Source of the DNA: Maridesulfovibrio hydrothermalis AM13 = DSM 14728
Lineage (GTDB): Bacteria > Desulfobacterota > Desulfovibrionia > Desulfovibrionales > Desulfovibrionaceae
Assembly: GCF_000331025.1 (NCBI RefSeq)
Contig: NC_020055.1
Location: forward strand, 62,001-126,000
DNA length: 64,000 bases
Reading direction: 5' to 3'
Made by a program: the position numbers and the translations under genes. Positions within the stretch are counted from its first letter, which is position 1; each line of letters begins with the position of its first letter. Positions 36,635 through 45,769 of the stretch are shown here, piece after piece. The notes under the pieces were generated by a model. It made no database searches and was not told where the DNA came from. It saw only the letters and a list, made by a program, of their open reading frames with translations.

Positions 36635-37696
36635 ATGCTGGAATTAATACTTGCCGTTAGTGTAGCCACACTTATTTCCGCTTACTGCTCAGTAAGCGAA
36701 GCTGTCTTTTATTCTTTTCCATGGAGTCGAATCGAAAAGCTCCGCAGGGAAGGGCATAAGTCAGGTGAAATTCTACACAATATGCGTTCCAATGTAGATC
36801 GGCCGATTACGGCTATTCTGACTTTGAACACAGTCGCCCATACCGCCGGAGCCGCTTTTGCCGGAGCCGCGTGGAGTACTGTGTACGGTGTGGAGACTCT
36901 GCCATGGTTTACCCTTGGATTCACTATTGTTATTCTGATTCTGTCTGAAATTCTGCCGAAAACGATCGGCATGGTATATTGCGAACCTCTGGGAAAGGTA
37001 CTTGCCCGTCCTCTGGAGATTCTTATTTGGATATTTCTTCCCGTTATCTGGGTATGCGGCTTTCTTTCCCGTCTTGTCAGCAAGTCGGGGGAAGGCCATC
37101 AGGCAACGGAAGATGATATACGTGCTATGGTCAGTCTGACTAGAAGGACCGGGGCGATTAAACCTTATGAAGCCCTCTCAATTGCTAACATCCTGTCGTT
37201 GGACGACAAGATTGTGGAGCAAATTATGACCCCCCGGACCGTTGTCTTCTCTCTTCCTGCAGAAATGACCGTAGCCGAGGCTCATGCCAAGTACAGCGCA
37301 TGGCCGCACAGCCGTATTCCCGTTTATGAAGGTGATGATCCCGAAGACATTGTCGGAGTTATCTACAGGCGGTTTGTTTTTGAAACGCTTGCAGATGATC
37401 ATGATGATGTCAGGCTTTCTGAATTGATGAAGCCGGTGCGTTTCGTGCTGGAGAATATCACTTTGGATAAGCTGCTTGTTAAATTCCTCGAAAGCCGCAT
37501 GCATCTTTTTGTTGTGCTGGACGAGTATGGAGGAATGTCAGGAGTTGTAACTCTTGAAGATGTAATGGAAGAAATTCTGGGTAGCGAGATCGTAGATGAA
37601 ACCGATCAGGTGGTCGATATGCGCGAACTCGCCCGCAGGAGACGAAAAGAACTTGTCGTCAGTAAGGAAGAGGCTTCCGCTGACGTTTCCAAATAG
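36635..37696 (+). CDS. CNNM (DUF21) and CBS-pair membrane protein, short HlyC/CorC-type
   Basis: 353 residues. CNNM/DUF21 membrane domain at about 1-160 (three to four helices, SEAVFYSFPWSRIEKL, LSEILPKTIGMVYCEPL), then a CBS pair (about 190-320: IMTPRTVVFSLPAEMTVAEA, SRIPVYEGDDPEDIVG, LFVVLDEYGGMSGVVTLED). The C-terminal CorC_HlyC transporter-associated domain of full-length relatives is absent. The family is linked to magnesium or cobalt export; substrate not known here. Start ATG lacks an evident ribosome-binding site but fits the conserved N-terminus. ccmE follows 14 nt later. Confidence 0.88.
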   Translation: MLELILAVSVATLISAYCSVSEAVFYSFPWSRIEKLRREGHKSGEILHNMRSNVDRPITAILTLNTVAHTAGAAFAGAAWSTVYGVETLPWFTLGFTIVILILSEILPKTIGMVYCEPLGKVLARPLEILIWIFLPVIWVCGFLSRLVSKSGEGHQATEDDIRAMVSLTRRTGAIKPYEALSIANILSLDDKIVEQIMTPRTVVFSLPAEMTVAEAHAKYSAWPHSRIPVYEGDDPEDIVGVIYRRFVFETLADDHDDVRLSELMKPVRFVLENITLDKLLVKFLESRMHLFVVLDEYGGMSGVVTLEDVMEEILGSEIVDETDQVVDMRELARRRRKELVVSKEEASADVSK

Positions 37697-37710
37697 AACG
37701 GAGAACGAGA

Positions 37711-38130
37711 ATGGCCAAGAAAGGCGGAAAAGGCGTATATATTGCAGCCTTAGTCCTATTTCTCGGTGGGCTGGGATACCTGATTTATTCAGGAGTATCT
37801 CAGGACAGCGTGTATTTTCTCAATGTTTCTGAAGCAATTGCCATGGAAGAAAGTGAACTGGGTCAGGCCAGACTCTTCGGCAAAGTATCACCACAGAATA
37901 TCCAGACTAAAGAAGGCGGACTGGGTGTCTCTTTTGATCTCAGAGATCAGGAGAAAAAGACTACCAAGACCATTCGTGTCGATTACAGCGGTGCTGTACC
38001 TGATACCTTCAAAGAAGGTGTGGAAGTTATTGTGGAGGGAAACTTTGTGAACGGGCACGAGCAGTTCAGAGCTACATCGCTGATCACCAAATGTCCTTCG
38101 AAGTATGAAAAGGAAAACCGCGAAGGTTGA
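37711..38130 (+). CDS. ccmE: Cytochrome c maturation heme chaperone CcmE, Cys-x3-Tyr variant
   Basis: 139 residues: one N-terminal helix (about 9-27) and an OB-fold beta domain (GQARLFGKVSPQNIQ, FDLRDQEKKT). In most bacteria heme is held by a His in an HxxxY motif; here the site reads KCPSKYE, with Cys 128 and Tyr 132. This C-x3-Y form is known from Desulfovibrio and archaeal Ccm systems that also lack CcmG and CcmH. It delivers heme to CcmF in the periplasm. GGAG lies upstream. It begins the ccm cluster. Confidence 0.93.
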   Translation: MAKKGGKGVYIAALVLFLGGLGYLIYSGVSQDSVYFLNVSEAIAMEESELGQARLFGKVSPQNIQTKEGGLGVSFDLRDQEKKTTKTIRVDYSGAVPDTFKEGVEVIVEGNFVNGHEQFRATSLITKCPSKYEKENREG

Positions 38131-38222
38131 TCCTTTATTCTGAAAAGTTGTCCTTGCCCTTTAAGTTTGGATAGTTTTTCTACTATTTAATAGATTATAT
38201 CCATTAATGGAGTAAATATAAT

Positions 38223-40100
38223 ATGCAGCTTTTTGCGAGCCTGATGCTTCTGATTGCCCTTTTGGGGGCACTTGGAGCAGGTGCTTATGCATGCTTGTCT
38301 CTGCTCACAGGCAGACGCAACGTACTGGCACTTATTGATAAAGCAAACATCGGTATAGCCGGACTCATTTCAATTGCGAGTGTTGTTCTCACAATTGCGC
38401 TGGTGAGTCGTGATTATTCATTTAAATACGTTTACGAATATGTAGATAATACGCTTCCCATTTTTTATACAGTTACAGCCTTCTGGGCAGGAGCTAACGG
38501 CTCTTTGCTCTTCTGGCTGCTTTCCATTGCTGTAATGGGTGTTATTTTTACAAGATTTGAATTATTTAATTCTTTCTCTGAAAAAACACGCCTTTATTAC
38601 TGGCTTTTCTACATGGTTATTCAGGCCTTCTTTCTGCTTCTTGTTACCTGCTGGTCCAATCCTTTTATGGAACTGGTTCCGACTCCTGCGGACGGACGCG
38701 GCCTCAACCCGCTTCTTAGAAACCCGGGCATGATTTTTCATCCGCCATTGCTGTTTCTGGGGTATGCTGGTTTTACCAGCCCCGCTGCACTGGCATTGGG
38801 TGCTTACCTTTCCGGTGAACTTAAATCATGGGTTGCATTTTGCCGTAACTGGAACATTCTTTCCTGGGTATTTCTTACCGCGGGCATTGTTCTGGGCTGC
38901 TGGTGGTCTTATATGGAACTCGGCTGGGGTGGTTACTGGGCATGGGATCCTGTAGAGAATGCTTCTCTTATTCCGTGGCTTAGTGCTACTGCATTTATGC
39001 ACACAGCTATTATTCAGATGAAAAGAAATGCTTTGCACAAAACAAATGTTTTTCTCATGAGTCTGACTTTGCTGCTTTGTGTTTTTGCTACCTACCTTGT
39101 CCGTAGCGGCGTTGTTCAGTCTCTGCATGCATATGGCGAAAATGAAGTTGCACTTCCTCTTTTACTCTTTATGCTTTCAAGTCTCGGTATGATGATTCTT
39201 GTGGTTGCAATCGGCCCCAAACCTGATTGCAAGGAACTTTCCGGACTTGGCAGCAGACAGGGGCTTCTTGTTATTGCCGCGTGGGCGCTTCTCGGCCTTG
39301 GGCTTGTTGTAGGTCTCGGAACCATGTGGCCTGTTATCAGTCAGACATGGAGTCCAAATCCGGTAGGACTTGATGCTAATTTTTATAACCGCGTCTGTCT
39401 GCCGCTGTTCAGTCTGATCATTTTGATCTTTACTGTTTGTCCGTGGTTTGACTGGAAAGAAGGCATTCGTGACAAACGTGGCCTTATGCTCTCGGGCGGC
39501 GCATTTATCGGCGGCGGGGTGATCAGTTACGCTATGGGACTTCATAATCCTCTGGCACTGATAACCAGCGCGGCTTCCATTGCTTCACTTGTAGGTATCA
39601 TCGGCGTTTTTATTTTTATGCCCCAGATGCGCAGGGTGACTTCAACTATCGGCGTCTACGGTCTGCATTTCGGTGTGGCTCTGATGTTTCTCGGTGTTGC
39701 ATGGTCCGGCCCGAACAAGGTTGAGCATGAATATGTAGTGAAGCAGGGCGAAAGCGTTCAACTTGGTTCCTACACAATGACTTTTAAAAAACTGACTGAA
39801 AGTCAGAATCCTGAAATATCCAGAATCGCTGCTATTATTGAAGTTACTGAAAATGGAAAATTCGTTGGGCTGCTCAGTCCTGAACGGAGAATCTACCGTA
39901 ACTTCCAGCAGCCTTTTGCAGAAGTATCTGTTATCCCCAGCCTTGGTAGTGAAATTTATTCTACCTTGCTGAGTGTTGATGCAAAGGGGACGGCAACGCT
40001 TAAAATGAGCATCAATCCTCTGATCAACTGGATGTGGATCGGTGGAACAATGATGTGCATTTTTGGTCTTGTGGCCTTTAGAAAGCCCCGTTTAAGCTAG
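38223..40100 (+). CDS. ccmF: Cytochrome c heme lyase subunit CcmF
   Basis: 625 residues, about 15 helices. The periplasmic WWD domain is clear (GCWWSYMELGWGGYWAWDP, about 222-240), with PADGRGLNPLLRNPGMIFHPP just before it, and conserved His residues in flanking loops. It attaches heme covalently to CxxCH motifs of apocytochromes. GGAG stands 9 nt before the ATG. No CcmH or CcmG partner is encoded here, so reductant and apocytochrome handling must differ from the E. coli system. Confidence 0.95.
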   Translation: MQLFASLMLLIALLGALGAGAYACLSLLTGRRNVLALIDKANIGIAGLISIASVVLTIALVSRDYSFKYVYEYVDNTLPIFYTVTAFWAGANGSLLFWLLSIAVMGVIFTRFELFNSFSEKTRLYYWLFYMVIQAFFLLLVTCWSNPFMELVPTPADGRGLNPLLRNPGMIFHPPLLFLGYAGFTSPAALALGAYLSGELKSWVAFCRNWNILSWVFLTAGIVLGCWWSYMELGWGGYWAWDPVENASLIPWLSATAFMHTAIIQMKRNALHKTNVFLMSLTLLLCVFATYLVRSGVVQSLHAYGENEVALPLLLFMLSSLGMMILVVAIGPKPDCKELSGLGSRQGLLVIAAWALLGLGLVVGLGTMWPVISQTWSPNPVGLDANFYNRVCLPLFSLIILIFTVCPWFDWKEGIRDKRGLMLSGGAFIGGGVISYAMGLHNPLALITSAASIASLVGIIGVFIFMPQMRRVTSTIGVYGLHFGVALMFLGVAWSGPNKVEHEYVVKQGESVQLGSYTMTFKKLTESQNPEISRIAAIIEVTENGKFVGLLSPERRIYRNFQQPFAEVSVIPSLGSEIYSTLLSVDAKGTATLKMSINPLINWMWIGGTMMCIFGLVAFRKPRLS

Positions 40101-40112
40101 GCGGAAGTTCGC

Positions 40113-40793
40113 GTGGATAACAATGAAAGTATAGCTCTTAAGGTGCGCAGTGCAGCCAAGTTTTTTGGAACACGGCTGATCTTTAAAAATGTCAGTTGCG
40201 ACGTGCATCGCGGGGAGATCCTCCTCGTGGTCGGGCGTAACGGTGCGGGAAAAACAACGTTATTAAAGATCATGTCCGGCCTTTCAAGGCCGTCGGCAGG
40301 GTCGGCAGAAGTTTTGACCGAGCCGGAAAAAACCGCATACCTTGGACACTCAACCTTTATTTATCCGCGCCTTAGCGGATTGAGTAATCTTTCATTCTGG
40401 GCTTCCATGTACGGTCTTTCACCTTCCCGTGATGAGCTGATGGTTCTTCTTCAAAGAGTAGGCCTTGAAAGGGCTGCTGAAGAAGAAGCCGGTGCATATT
40501 CAAGAGGTATGGCTCAAAGGCTCAATCTTGCCAGAGTTTTTCTGGTTAATCCGGATCTCCTCTTTCTTGATGAGCCGGGCACGGGTCTTGATCAGGCATC
40601 GCTTACTTTGCTGCGCGAGGAAGTTGTTTCTATGCGCGATCAGGGCACAGCGATTGTCTGGATCAGCCACGATGTAAATCATGATACAGCCCTTGCCGAC
40701 CGGGTCCTCGGACTTGCCGGACGTAAGATGGCTTACCTTGGTGAAGCGGCTGATTTTGATCCGCAGTCGGTGCTGGGAGGGGATAATGCTTAA
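40113..40793 (+). CDS. ccmA: Heme exporter ATP-binding protein CcmA
   Basis: 226 residues from a GTG start 12 nt after ccmF. ABC ATPase: Walker A VGRNGAGKTTLL (about 41), a short signature AYSRGMAQRLNLARVFL where the usual LSGGQ is YSRGM, as is typical for CcmA, and Walker B LLFLDEPGTGLD. With CcmB and CcmC it drives release of holo-CcmE. Its end overlaps the ccmB start by 8 nt (ATGCTTAA). Confidence 0.93.
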   Translation: MDNNESIALKVRSAAKFFGTRLIFKNVSCDVHRGEILLVVGRNGAGKTTLLKIMSGLSRPSAGSAEVLTEPEKTAYLGHSTFIYPRLSGLSNLSFWASMYGLSPSRDELMVLLQRVGLERAAEEEAGAYSRGMAQRLNLARVFLVNPDLLFLDEPGTGLDQASLTLLREEVVSMRDQGTAIVWISHDVNHDTALADRVLGLAGRKMAYLGEAADFDPQSVLGGDNA

Positions 40794-41463
40794 ACGAGGA
40801 CTTATAATTGCTTCAAAGGATTTGCGGCTTTCTATGGTTGGCGGGCAGGGACTTACGCAGGCGGTTCTTTTAGGATTGCTGCTGATCTTTGTTTTCAGCT
40901 TATCGCGCCCTGCCGGTCAGATAGTAGAGCCGCAGGCAGCCTCTGCCATCTTCTGGCTTGCTTCATCCTTCGGGCTGGTATTGGTCTTTAATACTTTGTT
41001 TTCAATGGAAGAATCAAACGAGGCACGGCTGGGGCTTTTGTCTTCGCCTGTGCCGCTTCATGCTGTTTGGTTCGGAAAAGGACTGGCCGGATTTGGACTG
41101 CTGCTGAGTTCTCAGCTGGTTTTCCTGCCGGCAACAATGGTCTTTTTGGGACAGGATATGAAGGGGTCATTTGCACTTTTTGCGGTGACTCTGCTTGCTG
41201 CGGACTGGGGGCTTGTCGCTTTGGGAGCACTGCTTGGTGCTATTTCTCAGGGACAGGCTGCACGGGAATCACTACTTTCAGTGATTCTTTTCCCATTGCT
41301 GCTGCCGATTCTGCTCGGAGCGATTCAATTGATGAATTCGGTTTTTTCCGGAATCACACTGATGGACGAAAGTTCGTGGATTGGAATTATTGTTTCCGCC
41401 TCGGCTTTGTTCAGCGGCGCTGGTCTGCTCCTTTTTCCCTTTATATACAGCGGCGAGCAGTAG
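40786..41463 (+). CDS. ccmB: Heme exporter permease CcmB
   Basis: 225 residues from the ATG at 40786, preceded by GGGAGGGG and overlapping ccmA. Six hydrophobic segments; begins MLKRGLIIASKDLRLS, followed by the typical LLIFVFSLSRP and FWLASSFGLVLVFNTLF. Forms the CcmABCD complex. Confidence 0.92.
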   Translation: MLKRGLIIASKDLRLSMVGGQGLTQAVLLGLLLIFVFSLSRPAGQIVEPQAASAIFWLASSFGLVLVFNTLFSMEESNEARLGLLSSPVPLHAVWFGKGLAGFGLLLSSQLVFLPATMVFLGQDMKGSFALFAVTLLAADWGLVALGALLGAISQGQAARESLLSVILFPLLLPILLGAIQLMNSVFSGITLMDESSWIGIIVSASALFSGAGLLLFPFIYSGEQ

Positions 41464-41508
41464 TATTTACTGCACGCCGATAACATATTGCTACTACGGA
41501 GCTTTTAA

Positions 41509-42174
41509 ATGAATCTTGCAATAGCGGCACTGATAACCGGCATTGCTTTATGTGTCGGGCAGTACTTCATCTGGATGTACGCTCCAGTCGAGATGACTAT
41601 GGGGTTGGTGCAGAAAATTTTCTACACCCACATGCCTATGGCGGTCTGGGCCATGATAAGTTTTTTCGTGGTCTTTTTATTCAGTGCGGCATACTTGCTT
41701 AAAAGAGATATCAAGTTTGATTATATTGCCGGAGCTGCTGCTGAAATCGGAGTCGTTTTCAGCGGACTTGCTCTTGTCACCGGTTCTCTTTGGGGAAGGG
41801 CGGCATGGAATGTCTGGTGGACATGGGATCCAAGGCTGACAACCACACTTATTATGTGGTTTGTCTACGCTGCCTATCTTGTCCTTCGTACTTCACCCAT
41901 GTCTGCTGAGCGCAGGTCTCTGGTGTGCGCAGTTCTCGGAATAGTCGCCTTTGTTGATGTCCCTCTCGTGTTTTATTCGGCGCGACTATGGAGAAGTGTT
42001 CATCCCAATGTACTGGGGGCTAAAGGTGGCGGAATGGCACCTGAAATGCTGACCGCACTTCTTGTAAGTGTCGCGGCATTCGGTTTGTTCTGGCTTGTTC
42101 TTCTGCTGGTCAGATATCGTCAGATCCGTCTTTCGGGAGAATTAGATGCCCGGATGGTCTGGGATAACGATTAA
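41509..42174 (+). CDS. ccmC: Heme-handling protein CcmC
   Basis: 221 residues, six helices, with a WWD-type periplasmic motif ([15 protein letters not shown], near residue 103) and flanking conserved His residues in [11 protein letters not shown] and RSVHPNVLG. It presents heme to CcmE. CGGAG upstream of ATG. The spacing to ccmB (45 nt) and to the small ccmD-like gene fits one operon. Confidence 0.95.
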   Translation: MNLAIAALITGIALCVGQYFIWMYAPVEMTMGLVQKIFYTHMPMAVWAMISFFVVFLFSAAYLLKRDIKFDYIAGAAAEIGVVFSGLALVTGSLWGRAAWNVWWTWDPRLTTTLIMWFVYAAYLVLRTSPMSAERRSLVCAVLGIVAFVDVPLVFYSARLWRSVHPNVLGAKGGGMAPEMLTALLVSVAAFGLFWLVLLLVRYRQIRLSGELDARMVWDND

Positions 42175-42306
42175 TTTGATTACAAAGGCAGATTAGCTCA
42201 GGAAGTTGTGAAACCAGTTGAAAGGTTTTCATACGCCGAAGGCTAGATTATATAATCAAAAAGTGCCTCAGCGCATCAAATTGATAAAAATCAGGAGTAA
42301 TTATAT

Positions 42307-42447
42307 ATGAAAAGTGAAACATACCTGTTCATCGCAAATATCGCTGTCTGGGCCGTTATTGCCGGATATCTGGCATTTATTGCATCCAAAGGTGCAGCCA
42401 TGGACCGCCGTCTAAAGCAGATGGAGTTACTTGATAATGACAAATAA
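42307..42447 (+). CDS. ccmD: CcmD-like small membrane protein (46 aa)
   Basis: A 46-residue frame starting MKSETYLFIANIAVWAVIAG, with one transmembrane helix (about 6-26) and a charged C-terminal tail (DRRLKQMELLDNDK). Size, topology and position right after ccmC match CcmD, which stabilises CcmE association with CcmC. Sequence conservation in CcmD is weak, so identification rests on context. Its end overlaps the next start by 11 nt. Confidence 0.72.
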   Translation: MKSETYLFIANIAVWAVIAGYLAFIASKGAAMDRRLKQMELLDNDK

Positions 42448-43072
42448 TAAATCTGGATTATCCCTCACCGGCCCTCAGAAAACTATTGTGTGGCTGCTGG
42501 GCATGGCTCTGGTGGTTATTTTTATAGGTTCATTAGTCTATCGTATGAATCATCCGGGCAATAAGGTAGAATTTCAGCAGCAGGGCGGCTCCGCGTCCAG
42601 TGGTATGCCCGGTGGTGGTCCCGGCGGAATGGACGCCATGAATGAAGAAAGCATGAAGATGGTTCGTGAACTCATGGAGCGCATGGGCAAAGAACCGGAC
42701 AATATGGAAATCCAACTTGAACTTGCCAATTCATTTATGATGATCAGGGCTTATGACCGCGCCAAGACCTTTTTTGAAAGAGTTATCAAAAAAGAGCCTG
42801 AAAATGTGAGCGCACTTATGGGGCTTGGTATGTGTTACTATCAGGCTGAAAAATTTGCTGAGGCGGCTGCTTCATTTGATAAGATTCTGGCTTTTGAGCC
42901 GAATGATTCCATGGCCGAGTTTAACACGGGGATCATTAAAAAATATTATCTGCATGACCATGAAGTTGCTGACAAGCACTTCGAAAATATCATAGCCAAT
43001 CCGAATACACCGGAGGATATGAAAAAGCGTGCAGAAGAGGAACTTAAAAAAGATCCTCATCCTGAACAATAA
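42437..43072 (+). CDS. Membrane-anchored TPR protein of the ccm cluster (CcmI-like)
   Basis: 211 residues from the ATG at 42437, inside the end of the ccmD-like gene. One helix (about 14-34), a Gly/Met-rich linker (GMPGGGPGGMDAM), then TPR repeats (about 70-190: ANSFMMIRAYDRAKTFFERV, ALMGLGMCYYQAEKFAEAAAS). It resembles the TPR half of CcmI/NrfG, which holds apocytochrome c for heme ligation. The missing CcmH domain agrees with the reduced Ccm system. A terminator follows. Confidence 0.82.
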   Translation: MTNNKSGLSLTGPQKTIVWLLGMALVVIFIGSLVYRMNHPGNKVEFQQQGGSASSGMPGGGPGGMDAMNEESMKMVRELMERMGKEPDNMEIQLELANSFMMIRAYDRAKTFFERVIKKEPENVSALMGLGMCYYQAEKFAEAAASFDKILAFEPNDSMAEFNTGIIKKYYLHDHEVADKHFENIIANPNTPEDMKKRAEEELKKDPHPEQ

Positions 43073-43080
43073 ATAAGTGA

Positions 43081-43117
43081 AAGGGAGTTTGCGTGAAAGC
43101 AGACTCCCTTTTCTTTG
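43081..43117 (+). terminator. Intrinsic terminator of the ccm cluster
   Basis: AAGGGAGTTTGC (43081-43092) with GCAGACTCCCTT (43099-43110, one G-U), then TTTTCTTT. Confidence 0.85.
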
Positions 43118-43257
43118 GCCGGAAATTATTGTTGCGTTTGATGAGTAACTGCCCACGTGAAGTTTCCGTTTATTATTACTTAAAAGACTGTTTGAGAGAT
43201 GATATTTTTACGAGCGGGTTAAATTGCTTTACTTTATTCGTAATTAGCCGCCAAACA

Positions 43258-43287
43258 TTGACAAGTTTGCAAGGTCTTGGCTAATAA
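43258..43287 (+). promoter_or_regulatory. Candidate promoter of the liv operon
   Basis: TTGACA (43258-43263), 18-bp spacer, TAATAA (43282-43287). It would give a leader of about 230 nt with several small hairpins before livJ. Confidence 0.35.
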
Positions 43288-43379
43288 ATATTTTCGAGAT
43301 CTGAATTTTTTGCCAAAACGCTATGTTTGTTCATCTTGCCGGATCAGAACTTTAATAGCGGGCTTAATATCAGGTTTGC

Positions 43380-43525
43380 GCAGCTAGTGGTTTTCAATAG
43401 CTGCATGTACATGATAGGGTGTTTCACGTCTCATCTTGTGACTTTTTTAAAGCCGCGAGCTGTTACGCTAGTGAATATGGTAACTCGGGCGATCAGCCCA
43501 TAAATTAACGCAGTCAAGGAGTGTC
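43380..43525 (+). promoter_or_regulatory. Hairpin-rich livJ leader
   Basis: GCAGCTA (43380-43386) with TAGCTGC (43398-43404), GTTAC/GTAAC and GGGC-gatca-GCCC pairs further on. No reading frame rich in Leu, Ile or Val codons was found, so no leader-peptide attenuation is visible. Confidence 0.3.
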
Positions 43526-44701
43526 ATGATGAAACGTTCATTGCTGACTCTGTCGTTTGTACTGATGCTGACCATTGGTCTCATCGGTTGCAGCGGCGAG
43601 AAAAAGGAAGAGTCCCCGGCGAAAAAAGAAACCGCAGAAAAAGCTGCACCCGCTGCCGAGACAATCATTCTCGGAGTACCAGGTGCGCAGAGTGGTGACC
43701 TCGCTTCTTACGGTCTTCCTACAGTTGAAGCAGCGAAGCTTGTTGTAAAGGCCGTCAACGATGCCGGTGGTATCAACGGTGCACAGGTTGTAATTTCGAC
43801 TCAGGATGATCAGTGCAAACCTGAATTTGCGACTAATGCAGCTTTCAAGCTCGTTTCTGATAAGGCCACTGTTGTTCTTGGACATATCTGCTCCGGTGCA
43901 ACTAAAGCAGCTATGCCTATCTATAAAGAATCCAACATTGTCTGCATGTCTCCCTCCGCGACCAACCCTGCTCTGACTCAGAGCGGAGACTATCCAAACT
44001 TTTTCAGAACAATTGCTTCCGATGATGCTCAGGCCGCTTTGGCAAGCAAATTCGCTATGGAGAAACTCGGCCTTAAAAATATTGCTGTAATCCACGACAA
44101 AGGGGATTACGGTAAAGGTTTTGCTGAGTTCGCTAAAAAATACATCGAAGAATCCGGTTCCAGTAAAGTTGCTCTTTTCGAAGGCGTAACTCCCGGCGCT
44201 GTTGATTACTCCGCTGTTGTACAGAAAATTAAAGCTTCCGGTGCTGATGCCGTCATCTTCGGTGGTTATCATCCTGAAGCTTCTAAAATTGTATCCCAGA
44301 TGCGTAAAAAGAAAATGACCATCCCTTTCATCTCTGATGATGGTGTTAAAGCTAAAACCTTTATTGATGTAGCCGGCGCTGCTGCTGAAGGCGTATACGC
44401 AACCGGTCCCCGCGACATCACCGGCAACCCCATGTATAAGGTTGCTCTAGACCAGTACAAGGCTTCCAATGAAGGCGAGCCGGGTGCATTCTTTTTCGAA
44501 GCTTATTCCGCTGCTCAGGCATTGCTGAAAGCTATCGAAGTTGCCGGTTCAACCGACTATGACAAGATTGTTAACGCTCTGCGCACACACGAAGTTGATA
44601 CCCCGGTGGGTAAAATTAAATTCGATGCAAAGGGTGATGCAATCGGTGTCGGTTTCTCCATGTATCAGGTTAAAAACGGTGAGTACGCAGAAGTTAAATA
44701 A
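43526..44701 (+). CDS. livJ: Branched-chain amino acid ABC transporter substrate-binding lipoprotein
   Basis: 391 residues. Signal peptide with lipobox LIGC (Cys 22), then a Lys/Glu/Ala-rich tether. Type-I periplasmic binding fold of the LivJ/LivK family: VPGAQSGDLASYGLPTVEAA, VKAVNDAGGINGAQV, GHICSGATKAAMPIYKES and VIFGGYHPEAS. Binds leucine, isoleucine or valine, or related ligands. AAGGAG upstream; tandem ATGs at 43526 and 43529. A strong hairpin separates it from livH. Confidence 0.92.
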   Translation: MMKRSLLTLSFVLMLTIGLIGCSGEKKEESPAKKETAEKAAPAAETIILGVPGAQSGDLASYGLPTVEAAKLVVKAVNDAGGINGAQVVISTQDDQCKPEFATNAAFKLVSDKATVVLGHICSGATKAAMPIYKESNIVCMSPSATNPALTQSGDYPNFFRTIASDDAQAALASKFAMEKLGLKNIAVIHDKGDYGKGFAEFAKKYIEESGSSKVALFEGVTPGAVDYSAVVQKIKASGADAVIFGGYHPEASKIVSQMRKKKMTIPFISDDGVKAKTFIDVAGAAAEGVYATGPRDITGNPMYKVALDQYKASNEGEPGAFFFEAYSAAQALLKAIEVAGSTDYDKIVNALRTHEVDTPVGKIKFDAKGDAIGVGFSMYQVKNGEYAEVK

Positions 44702-44733
44702 ACTTCCACGTTCATTATAAAACGCAATTCCGG

Positions 44734-44764
44734 TTCAGGGGCGGGCTTACTGTCCGCCCCTGAA
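44734..44764 (+). promoter_or_regulatory. Hairpin between livJ and livH
   Basis: Perfect 11-bp stem TTCAGGGGCGG (44734-44744) with 44754-44764, no T-run. As in other ABC operons it probably stabilises or partly terminates the binding-protein mRNA. Confidence 0.6.
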
Positions 44765-44786
44765 TCATGATTCAGCAGGGATCTAA

Positions 44787-45689
44787 ATGGAATATTTTCT
44801 GGAACTATTTCTTAGCGGTCTGACCAGAGGAAGCATCTATGCGCTTATCGCTCTTGGTTACACCATGGTTTATGGTATCATTGAGTTGATTAACTTTGCG
44901 CATGGCGAAATCTACATGATCGGGGCCTTTGTAGGATTGACTGTTGCCGGTATTCTGACCAGTCTGGGCTTTCCCGCAGCATCTATCATGGTGATGGCTT
45001 CTATGGCTGCTGTTGTTTATGCAGCTGCTTACGGTTATACTTTGGAGAAGATTGCCTACCGCCCTCTTAGAGGTGCACCTAGACTTTCTCCGCTTATTTC
45101 CGCTATCGGTATGTCAATTTTTCTTCAGAACTATGTAATGCTTTCCCAGACTTCTGACTTCCTTTCTTTTCCCAGTCTGACTCCTGAGTTTGATTTTCTT
45201 GAAAATTATTCATCCATGATCGGATCTTCCGACTTTTTAATCATTGTCGTTGCGGGATTTGTTATGGTTGCTCTTAACCTTTTCATTAAATTCACAAGAA
45301 TGGGCAAAGCTATGCGCGCTACGGCTCAAAACCGTAAAATGGCCATGCTCGTCGGTATCAATGTGGATCAGGTTATTTCCGCAACTTTCGTTATCGGCTC
45401 GTCACTAGCTGCTGTCGGCGGGGTGCTCATTGCATCACACATCGGTCAGATCAACTTTTTTATCGGATTTATCGCAGGCATCAAGGCTTTCACGGCAGCT
45501 GTTCTCGGCGGCATCGGCTCCATTCCCGGAGCAATGCTCGGCGGACTGATTCTCGGCTGGACCGAGAGTTTCTGTACCGGATATGTTTCCAGTGATTACG
45601 AAGACGTTTTTGCTTTCGCACTGCTGGTGCTGATCTTGATTTTCAGACCTTCCGGACTTCTCGGCAAGGCTCCGATTCAGAAAGTTTAA
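44787..45689 (+). CDS. livH: Branched-chain amino acid ABC transporter permease LivH
   Basis: 300 residues, about eight helices. Characteristic LTRGSIYALIALGYTMVYG and INFAHGEIYMIGAF at the N-terminus, MRATAQNRKMAMLVGINVD (EAA-type loop), and KAFTAAVLGGIGSIPGAMLG near the C-terminus. Forms the membrane channel with LivM. Confidence 0.95.
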   Translation: MEYFLELFLSGLTRGSIYALIALGYTMVYGIIELINFAHGEIYMIGAFVGLTVAGILTSLGFPAASIMVMASMAAVVYAAAYGYTLEKIAYRPLRGAPRLSPLISAIGMSIFLQNYVMLSQTSDFLSFPSLTPEFDFLENYSSMIGSSDFLIIVVAGFVMVALNLFIKFTRMGKAMRATAQNRKMAMLVGINVDQVISATFVIGSSLAAVGGVLIASHIGQINFFIGFIAGIKAFTAAVLGGIGSIPGAMLGGLILGWTESFCTGYVSSDYEDVFAFALLVLILIFRPSGLLGKAPIQKV

Positions 45690-45769
45690 GCTGCACTTTT
45701 CTTTATATCAAGTCAGGATGTTTCTTTAATCCTGCTGATCAAAAATGATAAAAATGGAAAATTTGTAAT

